A stretch of 64,000 nucleotides of DNA from the NCBI GenBank assembly GCA_013297875.1, contig JAAFIW010000014.1, forward strand, positions 1 through 64,000, read 5' to 3'. Origin of the DNA: Comamonadaceae bacterium (GTDB lineage: Bacteria; Pseudomonadota; Gammaproteobacteria; Burkholderiales; Burkholderiaceae_C). The notes below the pieces were generated by a model. That model saw nothing but the letters and a program-made list of their open reading frames with translations. It did no database searches and was not told where the DNA came from. The position numbers and the translations under genes were made by a program. This document shows positions 52,953 through 63,885 of the stretch, piece by piece. Every line of letters begins with the position of its first letter. The first letter of the stretch is position 1.

Positions 52953-54950
52953 ATGACGACTGCCACCGCAACCCCACCTTCCCGCGAGCAACTGCTGTAC
53001 TGGCTGCACGAAGCGGCTGAAATCGAGCACAACCTGATGTGCTGCTACTTGTATGCCGCCTTCAGCCTGAAAGTTGTGGATGCGCGCTGGAGCACGGCGC
53101 AAGCGCAGGCGGTGGCAGGCTGGCGGCGGCAAATCGTCTCGGTGGCGCTGGAGGAAATGACCCACTTGTGCCTGGTGGGCAATCTGATGAGCGCGCTGGG
53201 TGCCACGGCGCATTTCAACCGGCCGATGTTTCCCATTGAATCGGGGCCTTATCCGGCCGATTTTGTGATTCGGTTGCAGCCCTTTTCGCTAGCCACCGTG
53301 GAGCACTTCAAGTTTCTGGAGCGGCCTGTGGCTGTCTCGCTGCACGATGCGCAAGGGTTTGAGCCTACCCTGCAGTACCACCGAGCCAGCTCGCCCGACC
53401 GCCTGAGCCCAGGGCCGCGCGACTACGCCACCGTGGGCCAGCTGTATGCCACCTTGCGCGATGGACTGGATGCTTTTGTCCAGGCTTATGGCGAAGCCGC
53501 ATTGTTTATCGGCAACCCAGCCCAACAGGTTGACGCCAGCCTGGCCCCATTGCCCGGCGTGTGCACCGTGCGCAACCTGGCAGATGCCCACCAGGCGCTG
53601 GACACCATCGTCGCGCAAGGCGAAGGGGCGGGTGCCGAGCACGAAGACTCACATTTTTCCCGCTTCACACGCTTGGGTGACGAGCTGGCCACTGCACTTG
53701 CGCAAGACCCTGCGTTTGAGCCCGCCTGGCCCGCGGCCACCAACCCGGTGATGAACCCACCGCCCACGCCCGCGGGCAAGGTGCACATCAGCCACCCCGA
53801 CATCGCGCGCTGGCTGGACATTGGCAACGCGATGTACACCACCTCACTGCGCTGCCTGTTGCAGGGCTTTGTGGCCACCGAGCGCGCTGCCAAAGCGCAG
53901 TGGCTGGCGGCCAGTTTTGCGCTGATGCGCGCCGTGACGCCAGTGGGGCAAGGCCTGGCAACCCGCCCCGCCACCTTGCAACCAGACGGGGTTCATGCGG
54001 GGCTCACCTTCACGTCGTTGCGCACCCTGGCGGTGCTGCCTGAGACCACAGCGCGCCAGTTTGTGGCCGCCCGCATCGGCGAGCTGCTGGCCCGCGCGCA
54101 GGCCTTGCCGGTGGTGCCGGTGGCGGGTGAATCACCCGATACCTGGTCGAGCGTGATCCGTACTTTGCGCGCCCAGCAAGCGGCGTTGGGTGGTGCACAA
54201 GTGGATTCAGACGCTCCTGTTTTTGTAGCTGCTTCAGCAGATTTTGCAGGGGCTGAATCCGCATTTGGCTCAAAAATCGCTCTCGCAGCCCCTGATTTAC
54301 CCACCGCACCCGCCGTGGAAACCGTGCGGGGCCAACACATCACCATTCACTTTGACGGCCAGCGCTGCATCCACTCACGCCGCTGCGTGTTGGACGCGCC
54401 CATGGTGTTCAAGGCCAACACGCCCGGCCAGTGGATTGATCCAGACAGCCTGTCGGTTGAACGCGTAGCGGAGGTGGCGCACAACTGCCCGTCGGGTGCC
54501 ATCACTTACGAGCGCATCGATGGTGGCCCGGCGGAGTCCGCACCGCCAGTGAACACCTTGCACCTGCGTGAAAACGGGCCCTATGCCGTGCACGCGCCCG
54601 TCACCCTGGCCGGGCAAGACGATGGCTTTCGCGCCACGCTGTGCCGCTGCGGCCAGTCGCAGCGCAAGCCCTGGTGTGACGGCTCGCACGTCAGCGCGCA
54701 GTTTCGCGCCACCGGTGAGCCCGCCACCGGCCAGGCAGAACCCCTGGCCGCGCGCGACGGCCTGCTGGCGGTGCAGCCCCTGCGCAACGGGCCCTTGCAG
54801 ATCAACGGCAACCTGGAAATCTGCGCGGGCACGGGCCGCACGGTAGCCCGCGTCACCGAAGCCCGGCTGTGTCGCTGCGGGCAGTCCAAGAACAAGCCGT
54901 TTTGCGACCTGTCGCATGTCGCCGCCGGGTTTGAGGCGCCAGGCCAATAA
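52953..54950 (+). CDS. Ferritin-like / 4Fe-4S / double-CDGSH fusion protein
   Basis: The 665-residue protein has an N-terminal ferritin-like domain of the iminophenyl-pyruvate-dimer-synthase type (AAEIEHNLMCCYLYAA, LEEMTHLCLVGNLM), residues about 8-330. A 4Fe-4S mono-cluster domain near 466-519 follows (CIHSRRC...NCPSG). Two CDGSH iron-sulfur motifs follow: CRCGQSQRKPWCDGSH near 563-580 and CRCGQSKNKPFCDLSH near 639-656. All three parts bind iron, so this is a redox or iron-handling protein of unknown pathway. A dispersed-repeat copy (TGTAGCTGCTTCAGCAG, residues about 423-435) forms the linker. ATG 52953 is chosen. Confidence 0.85.
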   Translation: MTTATATPPSREQLLYWLHEAAEIEHNLMCCYLYAAFSLKVVDARWSTAQAQAVAGWRRQIVSVALEEMTHLCLVGNLMSALGATAHFNRPMFPIESGPYPADFVIRLQPFSLATVEHFKFLERPVAVSLHDAQGFEPTLQYHRASSPDRLSPGPRDYATVGQLYATLRDGLDAFVQAYGEAALFIGNPAQQVDASLAPLPGVCTVRNLADAHQALDTIVAQGEGAGAEHEDSHFSRFTRLGDELATALAQDPAFEPAWPAATNPVMNPPPTPAGKVHISHPDIARWLDIGNAMYTTSLRCLLQGFVATERAAKAQWLAASFALMRAVTPVGQGLATRPATLQPDGVHAGLTFTSLRTLAVLPETTARQFVAARIGELLARAQALPVVPVAGESPDTWSSVIRTLRAQQAALGGAQVDSDAPVFVAASADFAGAESAFGSKIALAAPDLPTAPAVETVRGQHITIHFDGQRCIHSRRCVLDAPMVFKANTPGQWIDPDSLSVERVAEVAHNCPSGAITYERIDGGPAESAPPVNTLHLRENGPYAVHAPVTLAGQDDGFRATLCRCGQSQRKPWCDGSHVSAQFRATGEPATGQAEPLAARDGLLAVQPLRNGPLQINGNLEICAGTGRTVARVTEARLCRCGQSKNKPFCDLSHVAAGFEAPGQ

Positions 54951-55029
54951 CGAACCAGACGCATCCGGGTCAGCCAGTCAATTGCACTTGCCCTAGGCTA
55001 GGGCAGACCCATCACCACAGGACATTTGC

Positions 55030-56043
55030 ATGACCACTTTTCACGGCTGGGCCGCCCACGCCAGCGGCGCACCCCTTCAACCCCTTTCGTTTGACCCCGG
55101 CCCCATGGATGCGGAGGACGTTGAAATCGCCGTGGAGTACTGCGGTGTGTGCCACTCGGACTTGGCCATGGTGGACAGCGAGTGGTTTCCCACCAACTAT
55201 CCAGTGGTGCCGGGCCACGAGGTGGTCGGCACCATCGTGGCCGTGGGCCCGCAGGCCAAGGGGCGCGCGGTGGGCCAGCGGGTGGGCGTGGGCTGGCACA
55301 GCAAGAGCTGCCTGCACTGCCACCACTGCATGGGCGGCGAGCAAAACCTGTGCGGCACCCGCCAGCCCACCATCATCGGGCGACACGGTGGCTTTGCCGA
55401 CAAGATGCGTGCGCACTGGAGCTGGGCAATACCGCTGCCGGCAACCCTTGACCCCGTATCAGCGGGGCCGCTGATGTGTGGCGGTGGCACGGCGTTTTTG
55501 CCCTTCGTGGTTCATGGCATCAAACCGACCGACCGCGTCGGTGTGGTGGGCATTGGCGGGCTAGGCCACTTGGCCGTGAAGTTTGCCAAGGCCTGGGGCT
55601 GCGAGGTCACGGCCTTCACGTCAAGCCCGGCCAAACGGCAAGAGGCCTTGCTGCTGGGCGCGCATCGCACGGTGTCCAGCGTTGATGTGGCCGAGCTCAA
55701 GGCCTTTGCGGGCCAGCTGGACTTTTTGCTGGTCACTGTCGGAGCCACGCTGGAATGGGATGCGCTACTCGCCACCCTCGCACCCAAGGGCCGCATGCAC
55801 CTGGTGGGCGTGGTTACCCAGGCCATGAGCGTGCGCACCTCGGGCCTGTTGTCCTGGCAGCGCAGCATTTCGGCGTCACCCACGCCCTCGCCCGCCATGC
55901 TCGGCCAGATGCTGGCTTTTTGCGCCCGCCACGGCATTGCGCCGCAGGTGGAGCATTTCGCGCTGAGCGATGTGAACGCGGCGCTGGACCACCTGCGCTC
56001 TGGCAATGCACGCTACCGGGTAGTGCTGGATGCGCGGGCCTGA
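55030..56043 (+). CDS. Zinc-dependent alcohol dehydrogenase
   Basis: This 337-residue medium-chain dehydrogenase has catalytic-zinc CGVCHSD and GHEVVG, structural-zinc cysteines in SCLHCHHCMGGEQNLC, and the nucleotide fold GIGGLGHLAVKFAKAWG. It resembles YahK/cinnamyl-alcohol-type NADP(H)-dependent aldehyde reductases. Substrate unknown. It stands alone, with a repeat copy just after it. Confidence 0.9.
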   Translation: MTTFHGWAAHASGAPLQPLSFDPGPMDAEDVEIAVEYCGVCHSDLAMVDSEWFPTNYPVVPGHEVVGTIVAVGPQAKGRAVGQRVGVGWHSKSCLHCHHCMGGEQNLCGTRQPTIIGRHGGFADKMRAHWSWAIPLPATLDPVSAGPLMCGGGTAFLPFVVHGIKPTDRVGVVGIGGLGHLAVKFAKAWGCEVTAFTSSPAKRQEALLLGAHRTVSSVDVAELKAFAGQLDFLLVTVGATLEWDALLATLAPKGRMHLVGVVTQAMSVRTSGLLSWQRSISASPTPSPAMLGQMLAFCARHGIAPQVEHFALSDVNAALDHLRSGNARYRVVLDARA

Positions 56044-56154
56044 ATTCGCCGCCGATACTGCTCAAGCAGCTATATAAAATGTAGCAATCCAGAGGTGTTC
56101 TGCGTCTGAACCGCCCTGGCAAAATCAGCACTTTGCTGCCTTGTTGGAGACATC

Positions 56155-56784
56155 TTGGAATCGATTTACCCGTTTGTTGCTGCTGTGGTCGCCTATCTTC
56201 TGGGCTCGCTGTCATTTGCGGTGATCGTCAGCCGCGCCATGGGCCTGAAAGACCCGCGCACCTTTGGCAGCAAAAACCCCGGTGCCACCAATGTGCTGCG
56301 CTCCGGTAGCAAAGCCGCCGCCGTCATCACCTTGCTGCTGGATGCGCTCAAGGGCTTTGTGCCAGTCTTGCTGGTCAAGCTGTATGGCAAGCCGTTCGGG
56401 CTGGAAGAGGGCAGCATGGCCCTGGTGGGCCTGGCGGCGTTTGTGGGGCACTTGGCACCGGTGTTTTTCAAGTTCCAGGGCGGCAAAGGCGTGGCCACGG
56501 CGCTGGGCGTGGTGTTCGGCATCGACCTGGTGTTGGGGCTGGCAACCGGTGCCACCTGGTTGATCGTGGCTTACTTTTTCCGCTACTCGTCGCTGGCCTC
56601 GCTGGTGGCGGCGGCCTTCGCCCCGTTGTACTACCTGTTTGGCGACCGCATCCAGTGGTATGCCGACAAATCAGTGGTAGTGGCCCTGTTTGTGATAGCC
56701 CTGCTGCTGGCCATCCGCCACCGCGAAAACATCGAGCGGCTGGTGCAGGGCAAGGAGTCCAGACTGGGCGGCAAAGCCAAGTAA
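56155..56784 (+). CDS. plsY: Glycerol-3-phosphate acyltransferase PlsY
   Basis: PlsY transfers an acyl group from acyl-phosphate to glycerol-3-phosphate in phospholipid synthesis. The 209-residue integral membrane protein has the family motifs GSKNPGATNVLR and GGKGVATALG, and five to six membrane segments. The start is TTG 56155, with TTGGAGAC before it. Confidence 0.95.
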   Translation: MESIYPFVAAVVAYLLGSLSFAVIVSRAMGLKDPRTFGSKNPGATNVLRSGSKAAAVITLLLDALKGFVPVLLVKLYGKPFGLEEGSMALVGLAAFVGHLAPVFFKFQGGKGVATALGVVFGIDLVLGLATGATWLIVAYFFRYSSLASLVAAAFAPLYYLFGDRIQWYADKSVVVALFVIALLLAIRHRENIERLVQGKESRLGGKAK

Positions 56785-56801
56785 AAAGCGCCCTGAATCG
56801 A

Positions 56802-57467
56802 TTACTTGCTGGCTGGCTTGGCAGGTTTGGCCGCAGGGGCAGCGGCTGCAGGGGCTTGCTCGGTGACGCCCAGGCGTTTGCCCACGGTGGCCTCCAGGGC
56901 TTTCACTTTGGGCTCGATGCTGCTTCGCGTCTCGGCCACCAGTTTGTCCAGCAGGGCGTTTTGCATGTCGGTGCCCAGTTGCTGGAATTTGGCGTAAGCG
57001 GCCGATTCGAGCACCACCAAGATTTGTTTGAGCTCGTCTTCGGAGAACTTGTCTTCGATGATGGGGCCAATGGTAGTAGGCGCCAGCCTCAGCGCGCGGG
57101 CTTGCACCAGGGGCACGGCGTCATCGACGTATTTTTTGGCATCTGCACGAATGTCTTTGGCCATCGCAGCCTGCTTGTCGGCAGGCACGCGCTGACTGAT
57201 GGCCTGACCGGCACGCTCCAAAATGACAGCAGCCGGCTGCTCAGCCAGGTTACGGGCTACAAATTCAATCGACGGTGCCTGCAGCTTGATGATGCGGGCA
57301 ACCAGCTCTTTTTTGGCGGGGCTGGCTGGGCTGGCCGACGCGGCAGGCGAACTCGCAGCCTGGTTTGCCGTGGTGGCGGTTTGTGCCTGCACAGACCCCG
57401 CTACCAGGGCTAGGGCCACCGGCAGCAGGCGGGACAACAGTGTTTTTGCGAAGGTGTGGGTTGGCAT
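56802..57467 (-). CDS. Secreted DUF2059 protein
   Basis: This protein of about 221 residues has an N-terminal signal peptide (MPTHTFAKTLLSRLLPVALALVAGSVQAQ), an Ala/Ser/Pro-rich linker and a helical DUF2059 region (FSEDELKQILVVLESAAYAKFQ). It ends in an Ala/Pro/Lys-rich tail. ATG 57467 is chosen; another ATG is 4 codons upstream. Function unknown. Convergent with plsY. Confidence 0.82.
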   Translation of the reverse strand: MPTHTFAKTLLSRLLPVALALVAGSVQAQTATTANQAASSPAASASPASPAKKELVARIIKLQAPSIEFVARNLAEQPAAVILERAGQAISQRVPADKQAAMAKDIRADAKKYVDDAVPLVQARALRLAPTTIGPIIEDKFSEDELKQILVVLESAAYAKFQQLGTDMQNALLDKLVAETRSSIEPKVKALEATVGKRLGVTEQAPAAAAPAAKPAKPASK

Positions 57468-57597
57468 GGTGGGTGTCACCGGGTTGTGAAAAAGAAAGAT
57501 CGCCTGACAGCGAGCCGGAAAATGCTACAACTTCAATAGCTGCTCGGGCTTATTTTATGAGGGCCAGAGGCCTGAAAAGTTTCCTGTTAGCGTGCTG

Positions 57598-58260
57598 CTA
57601 GGGCTTGAGCACATCAACGCCCGCAGGCGGTTTGAACTGAAAGGTTTCGGCAGGCAGGCTGGGGTTGATCTCCAGCCTAGAAAAGCTCAGCACCGAGCGC
57701 TGGCCGAAGCTGTCTTGAATCTCCAGCACGGCCAGTTGGTCGCTGCGCTCGCCGCGCAGGCCAATGCGCACGCTTTGCAACTGGCCGTCTTTGGCCTTGG
57801 GCGTGGCTTGCACCCATTTCAGGCCGTCTTTGTCAGGTGCGGCTTGCAGCGAAAAGTCTTTTTGCAGCGCGGCCAGGTTGGGTGCCGAGGCAATCAGTGC
57901 TGCGGGTGTGCTGCCCAGGGCGTCAGCCTGCTTGCGCTGAGTGACCTGGTTCAAATCCGCGTCATACAGCCACAGGGTTTGCCCATCGGCCACGATGCTT
58001 TGCTCAAACGGTTTTTTGTATTGAAAGCTGAAGCGGTTGGGCCGCAAGAAGGCAAAGGTGCCGGATGAGGTTTTGCTGCGGGCGGCTTCGCCGTTTTTTG
58101 GAGGGGCTGTCACGACCTGGGTAAAGTCCGCGCGGCCCGATTGAGCGGTCTGAATGAAGGTTTCCAAGCCTTTCAGGCCATCCGCCCAGGCATACATTGC
58201 TGGAGCAGCTACTAAAAAAATAGCAACCAGCGCCTTGAAAAGTGTCTTCATGGTGCTCAT
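57598..58260 (-). CDS. lolA: Outer-membrane lipoprotein carrier LolA
   Basis: LolA carries lipoproteins through the periplasm to LolB. The 220-residue protein has the family core [41 protein letters not shown]. The hydrophobic part of the signal peptide ([13 protein letters not shown]) is encoded by a dispersed repeat in reverse orientation (GTTGCTATT..TAGTAGCTGCT). Its ATG overlaps the ftsK stop (ATGA); an in-frame ATG is three codons in. Confidence 0.93.
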   Translation of the reverse strand: MSTMKTLFKALVAIFLVAAPAMYAWADGLKGLETFIQTAQSGRADFTQVVTAPPKNGEAARSKTSSGTFAFLRPNRFSFQYKKPFEQSIVADGQTLWLYDADLNQVTQRKQADALGSTPAALIASAPNLAALQKDFSLQAAPDKDGLKWVQATPKAKDGQLQSVRIGLRGERSDQLAVLEIQDSFGQRSVLSFSRLEINPSLPAETFQFKPPAGVDVLKP

Positions 58261-60608
58261 TCACCGCGCCCAGGAACCAATATTTCGCGCTGGCCCCGTC
58301 CGTTCATCGGGCTGACCAGGCCTGCCTTTTCCATGGCCTCCAGCAAGTTGGCGGCTTTGTTGTAGCCAATGCTCAGGTGGCGCTGCACCAGGGAAATGCT
58401 GGCTTTCTGGTTTTTCAGCACGATGTCCACCGCCTTGTCGTACATCGCGTCTTTCTCACCACCGCCCGCTTCGCCGCCGGGAATGTCACCGTCTTCGCCG
58501 TCGATCGCGCCGCCTTCCAGCACGCCGTCGATGTAGTTGGGCTCGCCACCCTGCTCTTTCAGGTAGGCCACCACGCGGTGCACTTCTTCGTCGCTCACAA
58601 AGGCCCCGTGCACGCGAATCGGCAAGCCGGTGCCACTGGGCATGTACAGCATGTCGCCCATGCCCAGCAGGGCTTCGGCGCCCATCTGGTCCAGGATGGT
58701 GCGGCTGTCGATCTTGCTACTCACCTGAAAGGCAATGCGGGTGGGGATATTGGCTTTAATGAGGCCTGTGATCACGTCCACACTGGGCCGCTGGGTGGCC
58801 AAAATCAGGTGAATGCCGGCAGCGCGGGCTTTTTGCGCCAGCCGCGCAATCAATTCTTCAATTTTCTTGCCCACCACCATCATCAGGTCGGCCAATTCGT
58901 CGATGACGACCACGATGTGCGGCAGCCGCTCCAGCGGCTCGGGGCTGTCGGGCGTGAGGCTGAAGGGGTTGTAGATGAACTGCTCTTTGGCCTTGGCTTC
59001 GTCAATCTTGGCGTTGAAACCAGCCAGGTTGCGCACGCCCATTTTGCTGAGCAATTTGTAGCGTCGCTCCATCTCCATCACGCACCAGTTCAGGCCATTG
59101 GCGGCCTGCTTCATGTCGGTGACCACGGGGGCCAGCAGGTGCGGAATGCCCTCATAGACGCTCATCTCCAGCATCTTGGGGTCGATCATCAAGAGGCGCA
59201 CATCGCGGGCCTCAGCCTTGTAGAGCAAGCTCAAAATCATCGCGTTGATACCCACCGATTTGCCCGAGCCGGTGGTGCCGGCCACCAGCACGTGCGGCAT
59301 CTTGGCCAGGTCGGCCACGATGGGGTTGCCAATGATGTCTTTGCCCAGACCCATGGTGAGCAGCGACTTGGCTTCGTTGTAGACCTGCGAGCCCAGAATT
59401 TCGCTGAGCTTGATGGTCTGGCGTTTGGCGTTGGGCAACTCCAGTGCCATGTAGTTTTTGCCAGGAATGGTTTCCACCACGCGGATGGACACCAGGCTTA
59501 AAGAGCGCGCCAGGTCTTTGGCCAGGCCCACGATTTGCGAGCCTTTCACGCCGGTGGCGGGCTCAATTTCATAGCGTGTGATGACCGGGCCGGGCTGGGC
59601 CAGCACCACGCGCACATTCACGCCAAAGTCCTTGAGCTTTTTCTCGATCAGGCGGCTGGTCATCTCCAGGGTTTCAGGCGACACGGTTTCCTGGCGGGTC
59701 TGCGCACCGTCCAGTAAATCCACCTGCGGCAATTTGCTGTCAGGCAGCTCGGTGAACAGGGGCTTTTGCCGCTCCTTGACGACGCGTGTGCTCTTGGGCA
59801 CATCAATGAACGTGGGTTCTATCTGAACCCGCACCGGGTGCTGCTCTTCAATTTCAATCCGCTCTTCCTGCACCACCTCCTCCCGCTCGCGGGCGGCACG
59901 CTGGCCCACAGCCACATCCTGCGCACGCTCGCGCTGCTGTCGTTGGCTGTTCCACAGACCTTCGATGCGTGAGCCCAGCCGCTCGGCCAGGTGGCCCCAG
60001 GAAAAACCAAACACCCAGGCGCTGCTGACCACCACCAGCACCAGAAAAATCAGGCCCGACCCCATGAAACCCAACCACTTGACGCCCAGTTGACCCACCC
60101 AAAAGCCTAGTGCGCCGCCGGCGTGGCCGGGCAGCAGCGATTCAAACCGGTGCAAGCGTGACCATTCCAGCCCACAGCTGGCAACCAGCAGCACCAGCAA
60201 GCCCAGCGCAAATGCCAGCGCCGAGCGGCTGCCCGTGGCGGGAGGCGCAGCCTGCGGCTCGCCTGAGCGCATCCACCGCGCCAAACGGCTCAGCCAGGCA
60301 CGCACACCGGCAGCAAAACACCACCAGACCGAAATGCCCAGGCCGAAGTAGCCCACATCGGCCACCCAGGCCCCCAGGCGACCACCCCAGTTGCGCAAAG
60401 CCCCGCCGGCACCGGACGTCGACCAACCGGGGTCTTGGCCAGCGTAAGTCAGCAAGGCCAGCAGCCAGAACAACAGCACCGCCGCGCCAACCAATAGCAC
60501 CAGCTCCTGGGCAAAGTAGCTGGCTTGGTTGGGGGTTTGTGATGGGCTGGCGGTGGCGCTGTCGGCGCGGTGGTGAGCCGATTGGAGGGTGTGCAGGGTG
60601 TAAGTCAT
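58257..60608 (-). CDS. ftsK: DNA translocase FtsK
   Basis: FtsK pumps DNA at the closing septum and activates XerCD recombination at dif. The 783-residue protein has an N-terminal four-helix membrane anchor, a linker, the RecA-like motor with GTTGSGKSV and [13 protein letters not shown], and the C-terminal gamma winged helix ([23 protein letters not shown]). It is translationally coupled to lolA, an order conserved in beta-proteobacteria. Confidence 0.95.
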   Translation of the reverse strand: MTYTLHTLQSAHHRADSATASPSQTPNQASYFAQELVLLVGAAVLLFWLLALLTYAGQDPGWSTSGAGGALRNWGGRLGAWVADVGYFGLGISVWWCFAAGVRAWLSRLARWMRSGEPQAAPPATGSRSALAFALGLLVLLVASCGLEWSRLHRFESLLPGHAGGALGFWVGQLGVKWLGFMGSGLIFLVLVVVSSAWVFGFSWGHLAERLGSRIEGLWNSQRQQRERAQDVAVGQRAAREREEVVQEERIEIEEQHPVRVQIEPTFIDVPKSTRVVKERQKPLFTELPDSKLPQVDLLDGAQTRQETVSPETLEMTSRLIEKKLKDFGVNVRVVLAQPGPVITRYEIEPATGVKGSQIVGLAKDLARSLSLVSIRVVETIPGKNYMALELPNAKRQTIKLSEILGSQVYNEAKSLLTMGLGKDIIGNPIVADLAKMPHVLVAGTTGSGKSVGINAMILSLLYKAEARDVRLLMIDPKMLEMSVYEGIPHLLAPVVTDMKQAANGLNWCVMEMERRYKLLSKMGVRNLAGFNAKIDEAKAKEQFIYNPFSLTPDSPEPLERLPHIVVVIDELADLMMVVGKKIEELIARLAQKARAAGIHLILATQRPSVDVITGLIKANIPTRIAFQVSSKIDSRTILDQMGAEALLGMGDMLYMPSGTGLPIRVHGAFVSDEEVHRVVAYLKEQGGEPNYIDGVLEGGAIDGEDGDIPGGEAGGGEKDAMYDKAVDIVLKNQKASISLVQRHLSIGYNKAANLLEAMEKAGLVSPMNGRGQREILVPGRGE

Positions 60609-60697
60609 ATCCAGCGCCCAAGCTTACCGGATGACGGAACCGTACCCGAAAATGCGGCTTGGAACCGGGATGGTGTGTCAGCGCGCTGACACAGTGG

Positions 60698-61372
60698 TCA
60701 TCCCAGCGTTGTGAGCCGGTCTTTGATAACCATGGAGTTGTCGCCACGGGTTTCGATGAAGCCACGGTCTTCCAGGTCTTTCATCACGCGGCTGACCATC
60801 TCGCGCGATGCGCCCACCATCTTGGCAATGTCCTGCCGCGAAATTTTGTCGCGGATGACGAGCACGCCATCTTTGTCGGCCACCGCAAACTCCAGCAGGG
60901 CACGGGCCACACGGCCATACACATCCATCAAGGCCAGCGATTCAATTTTGCGGTCAGCGTGCCGCAGGCGCTGCACCAGGCCTTTCATCACGGCATAGGC
61001 CATGGAGCTGTTCTCGGGCAGGCAGCGGGCAAACTCCGCACGGCCCAGGCACAGCATGTCGGTCTGCACCTCGGCGCGGCAACTGGCTGAATGCGCTTCG
61101 TTGTCGATCAGGCTCATCTCACCGATGTAGTCGCCGGGCTGCAGCGTGGCCAGAATGACTTCGCGGCCACGCTTGTCGGTGGTGACCACGCGCACACGCC
61201 CGGTCAGGATGATGAACAGGGTGTTGGTTTTTTCGCCCTGCTCTACCACCAACTCACCGCGGCGAAAGCGCCGCTTGGACACCGCGTTGGCGACAGATTC
61301 CGCCTGGCTCGCCGTGAGCAAGGCAAACAAAGGCACCCGCCTGATCAACTCCAGATTCGACAACATGGACAT
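60698..61372 (-). CDS. Crp/Fnr-family regulator
   Basis: This 224-residue protein has an N-terminal cyclic-nucleotide-binding-like domain (VVEQGEKTNTLFIILTGRVRVV, LQPGDYIGEMSLIDNEAHSA) and a C-terminal winged helix (KISRQDIAKMVGASREMVSRVMKDL). There is no Fnr-type cysteine cluster at the N-terminus, so it is Crp-like rather than an oxygen sensor. GGAGGAATT precedes the ATG. Divergent from trxB, which it may regulate. Confidence 0.88.
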   Translation of the reverse strand: MSMLSNLELIRRVPLFALLTASQAESVANAVSKRRFRRGELVVEQGEKTNTLFIILTGRVRVVTTDKRGREVILATLQPGDYIGEMSLIDNEAHSASCRAEVQTDMLCLGRAEFARCLPENSSMAYAVMKGLVQRLRHADRKIESLALMDVYGRVARALLEFAVADKDGVLVIRDKISRQDIAKMVGASREMVSRVMKDLEDRGFIETRGDNSMVIKDRLTTLG

Positions 61373-61456
61373 TCAAATTCCTCCGGCTTGTTTAAAGCGC
61401 TGTCAGTAGCATGATCGGTTTATACAATTCACACTTCGCGTACGCGGCACCCTTGA

Positions 61457-62482
<1,026 letters not shown>

Positions 62483-62500
62483 GCTGGGACGAGTTCTGGC

Positions 62501-62506
62501 TATAAT
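62501..62506 (+). promoter_or_regulatory. Probable -10 box of rpmB-rpmG
   Basis: A perfect TATAAT occurs 123 bases before rpmB. The -35 hexamer at a 17-base spacing (AATAGG) is poor, so the call rests on the -10 and its position just after trxB. Confidence 0.45.
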
Positions 62507-62628
62507 CGTGGGCTTTGCTAAATCTGCCCCACAGGCAATTGGTGCAAATCTATGGGTTACCGCCACCCTTCTGGCGAGGTCAGGTTGTCACATCAAGTGA
62601 TGACCGTTAGCAATTCAAAGGTGTCCAC

Positions 62629-62862
62629 ATGGCACGCGTCTGCGACGTAACGGGTAAAGGCCCGATGGTTGGGAACAATGTTTCCCACGCCAACAACAAA
62701 ACCAAGCGCCGGTTCTTGCCGAACCTGCAATACCGCCGCTTCTGGGTAGAAACCGAAAACCGTTGGGTTCGTCTGCGCGTATCCAGCGCTGCCCTGCGTT
62801 TGATCGACAAAAAAGGCATTGACACCGTTCTGGCCGACATGCGCGAGCGCGGTCAGGCCTGA
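62629..62862 (+). CDS. rpmB: Ribosomal protein L28
   Basis: This 77-residue L28 of the large ribosomal subunit starts [29 protein letters not shown] and has [18 protein letters not shown]. It precedes rpmG by 23 bases, the usual rpmBG operon. Confidence 0.98.
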   Translation: MARVCDVTGKGPMVGNNVSHANNKTKRRFLPNLQYRRFWVETENRWVRLRVSSAALRLIDKKGIDTVLADMRERGQA

Positions 62863-62885
62863 ACCCCTACTAAGGAACACACACC

Positions 62886-63056
62886 ATGGCAAGCAAAGGC
62901 GGACGCGAAAAAATCAAGCTGCAGTCCACAGCTGACACCGGTCACTTCTACACGACCAGCAAAAACAAGAAAACCATGCCCGAGAAAATGTCGATCATGA
63001 AGTTTGACCCCAAGGCTCGCAAGCATGTGGAATACAAGGAAGTCAAGCTCAAGTAA
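62886..63056 (+). CDS. rpmG: Ribosomal protein L33
   Basis: This 56-residue L33 ([20 protein letters not shown]..., ending [11 protein letters not shown]) follows rpmB by 23 bases. There is no CxxC zinc motif, so it is the zinc-independent form. A terminator follows 16 bases after the stop. Confidence 0.98.
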   Translation: MASKGGREKIKLQSTADTGHFYTTSKNKKTMPEKMSIMKFDPKARKHVEYKEVKLK

Positions 63057-63072
63057 TTGAGCGTGACCGATT

Positions 63073-63101
63073 AAAAAAGCCGCTAATTCAGCGGCTTTTT
63101 T
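63073..63101. terminator. Bidirectional rho-independent terminator
   Basis: AAAAAAGCCGCTAATTCAGC, then GGCTTTTTT: an 8-base stem (AAAGCCGC-type) with A-run before and T-run after. It ends rpmBG and also overlaps the end of the convergent methyltransferase gene. Confidence 0.93.
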
Positions 63102-63885
63102 GTTGCTGGATCGATGCCAGCGGCCCCAGGTTGGGTCGTTCACAAACCACCGTAAATAAGTCAACGAATCTGCCGCCTTCTGAGGGCTGTGGCTGGCGAT
63201 GAAAACTAATACGCGCCTCAGTAAAACCCAAAATTCCCAAGGCTGAAATGAAAAACTGAGGCGTGAAATGCCACCAGGTATCGACTATCGAATAGCCGCT
63301 GCGGGGCACAAATTCGCAGACAGATAATTGACCAAGATGGGGCTTGCATTCTTCGGTCACGATGATGGTTTTGTTCGTACGCATTGCAACGCTTTCGAGC
63401 AAATCAAAAGGTCGCTTGCAATGCAACAATACGGAGCCTAGCACGCCCACATCAAAGGTGCCCAATGTGTCTGGTATTCCGTACGGGTCATGCTCCAGCA
63501 TGCGTACTGACGACTTCGTGTCTGCATGGGCGTACCAGAATGAATTGCGGACACGCTCGATACGGCCGGAAAAGTGTGCGCGCCAGGCTGCAATGTCCAC
63601 GTCGTGCGAGGGCACCACATCCCACAAATAGGACATGGGCGGTTCTACGCAAGTCACCTGGGCCCCGGCATGCTCCATGCAAAACGATAAAAAACCGCTT
63701 GCAGGTCCAATTTCAAGTACTGACTGCCCTGCAAAATTGACGTGGCCAAGATAAGCCTGCCAGTTGTCACGCAGATCCCACTGCCCAACGACTTCGCCGG
63801 ATGCCAACGTGAACGAATGGTAAAACTCGCAGTCTTGCAGCTTTACCGTGCGGGGAGAAATATGCATGGGGAACTTATCCGACAA
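63088..63885 (-). CDS. Class I SAM-dependent methyltransferase
   Basis: This 265-residue protein has a Rossmann-type SAM-binding motif (VLEIGPASGFLSFCMEHAGA) and a second conserved block (DVGVLGSVLLHCKRPFDLLE), as in the CmoB/DUF1698-like methyltransferases. Lower GC than its neighbours. Substrate unknown. ATG 63885 is given; 63867 is possible. The last residues overlap the terminator. Confidence 0.8.
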   Translation of the reverse strand: MSDKFPMHISPRTVKLQDCEFYHSFTLASGEVVGQWDLRDNWQAYLGHVNFAGQSVLEIGPASGFLSFCMEHAGAQVTCVEPPMSYLWDVVPSHDVDIAAWRAHFSGRIERVRNSFWYAHADTKSSVRMLEHDPYGIPDTLGTFDVGVLGSVLLHCKRPFDLLESVAMRTNKTIIVTEECKPHLGQLSVCEFVPRSGYSIVDTWWHFTPQFFISALGILGFTEARISFHRQPQPSEGGRFVDLFTVVCERPNLGPLASIQQQKSR

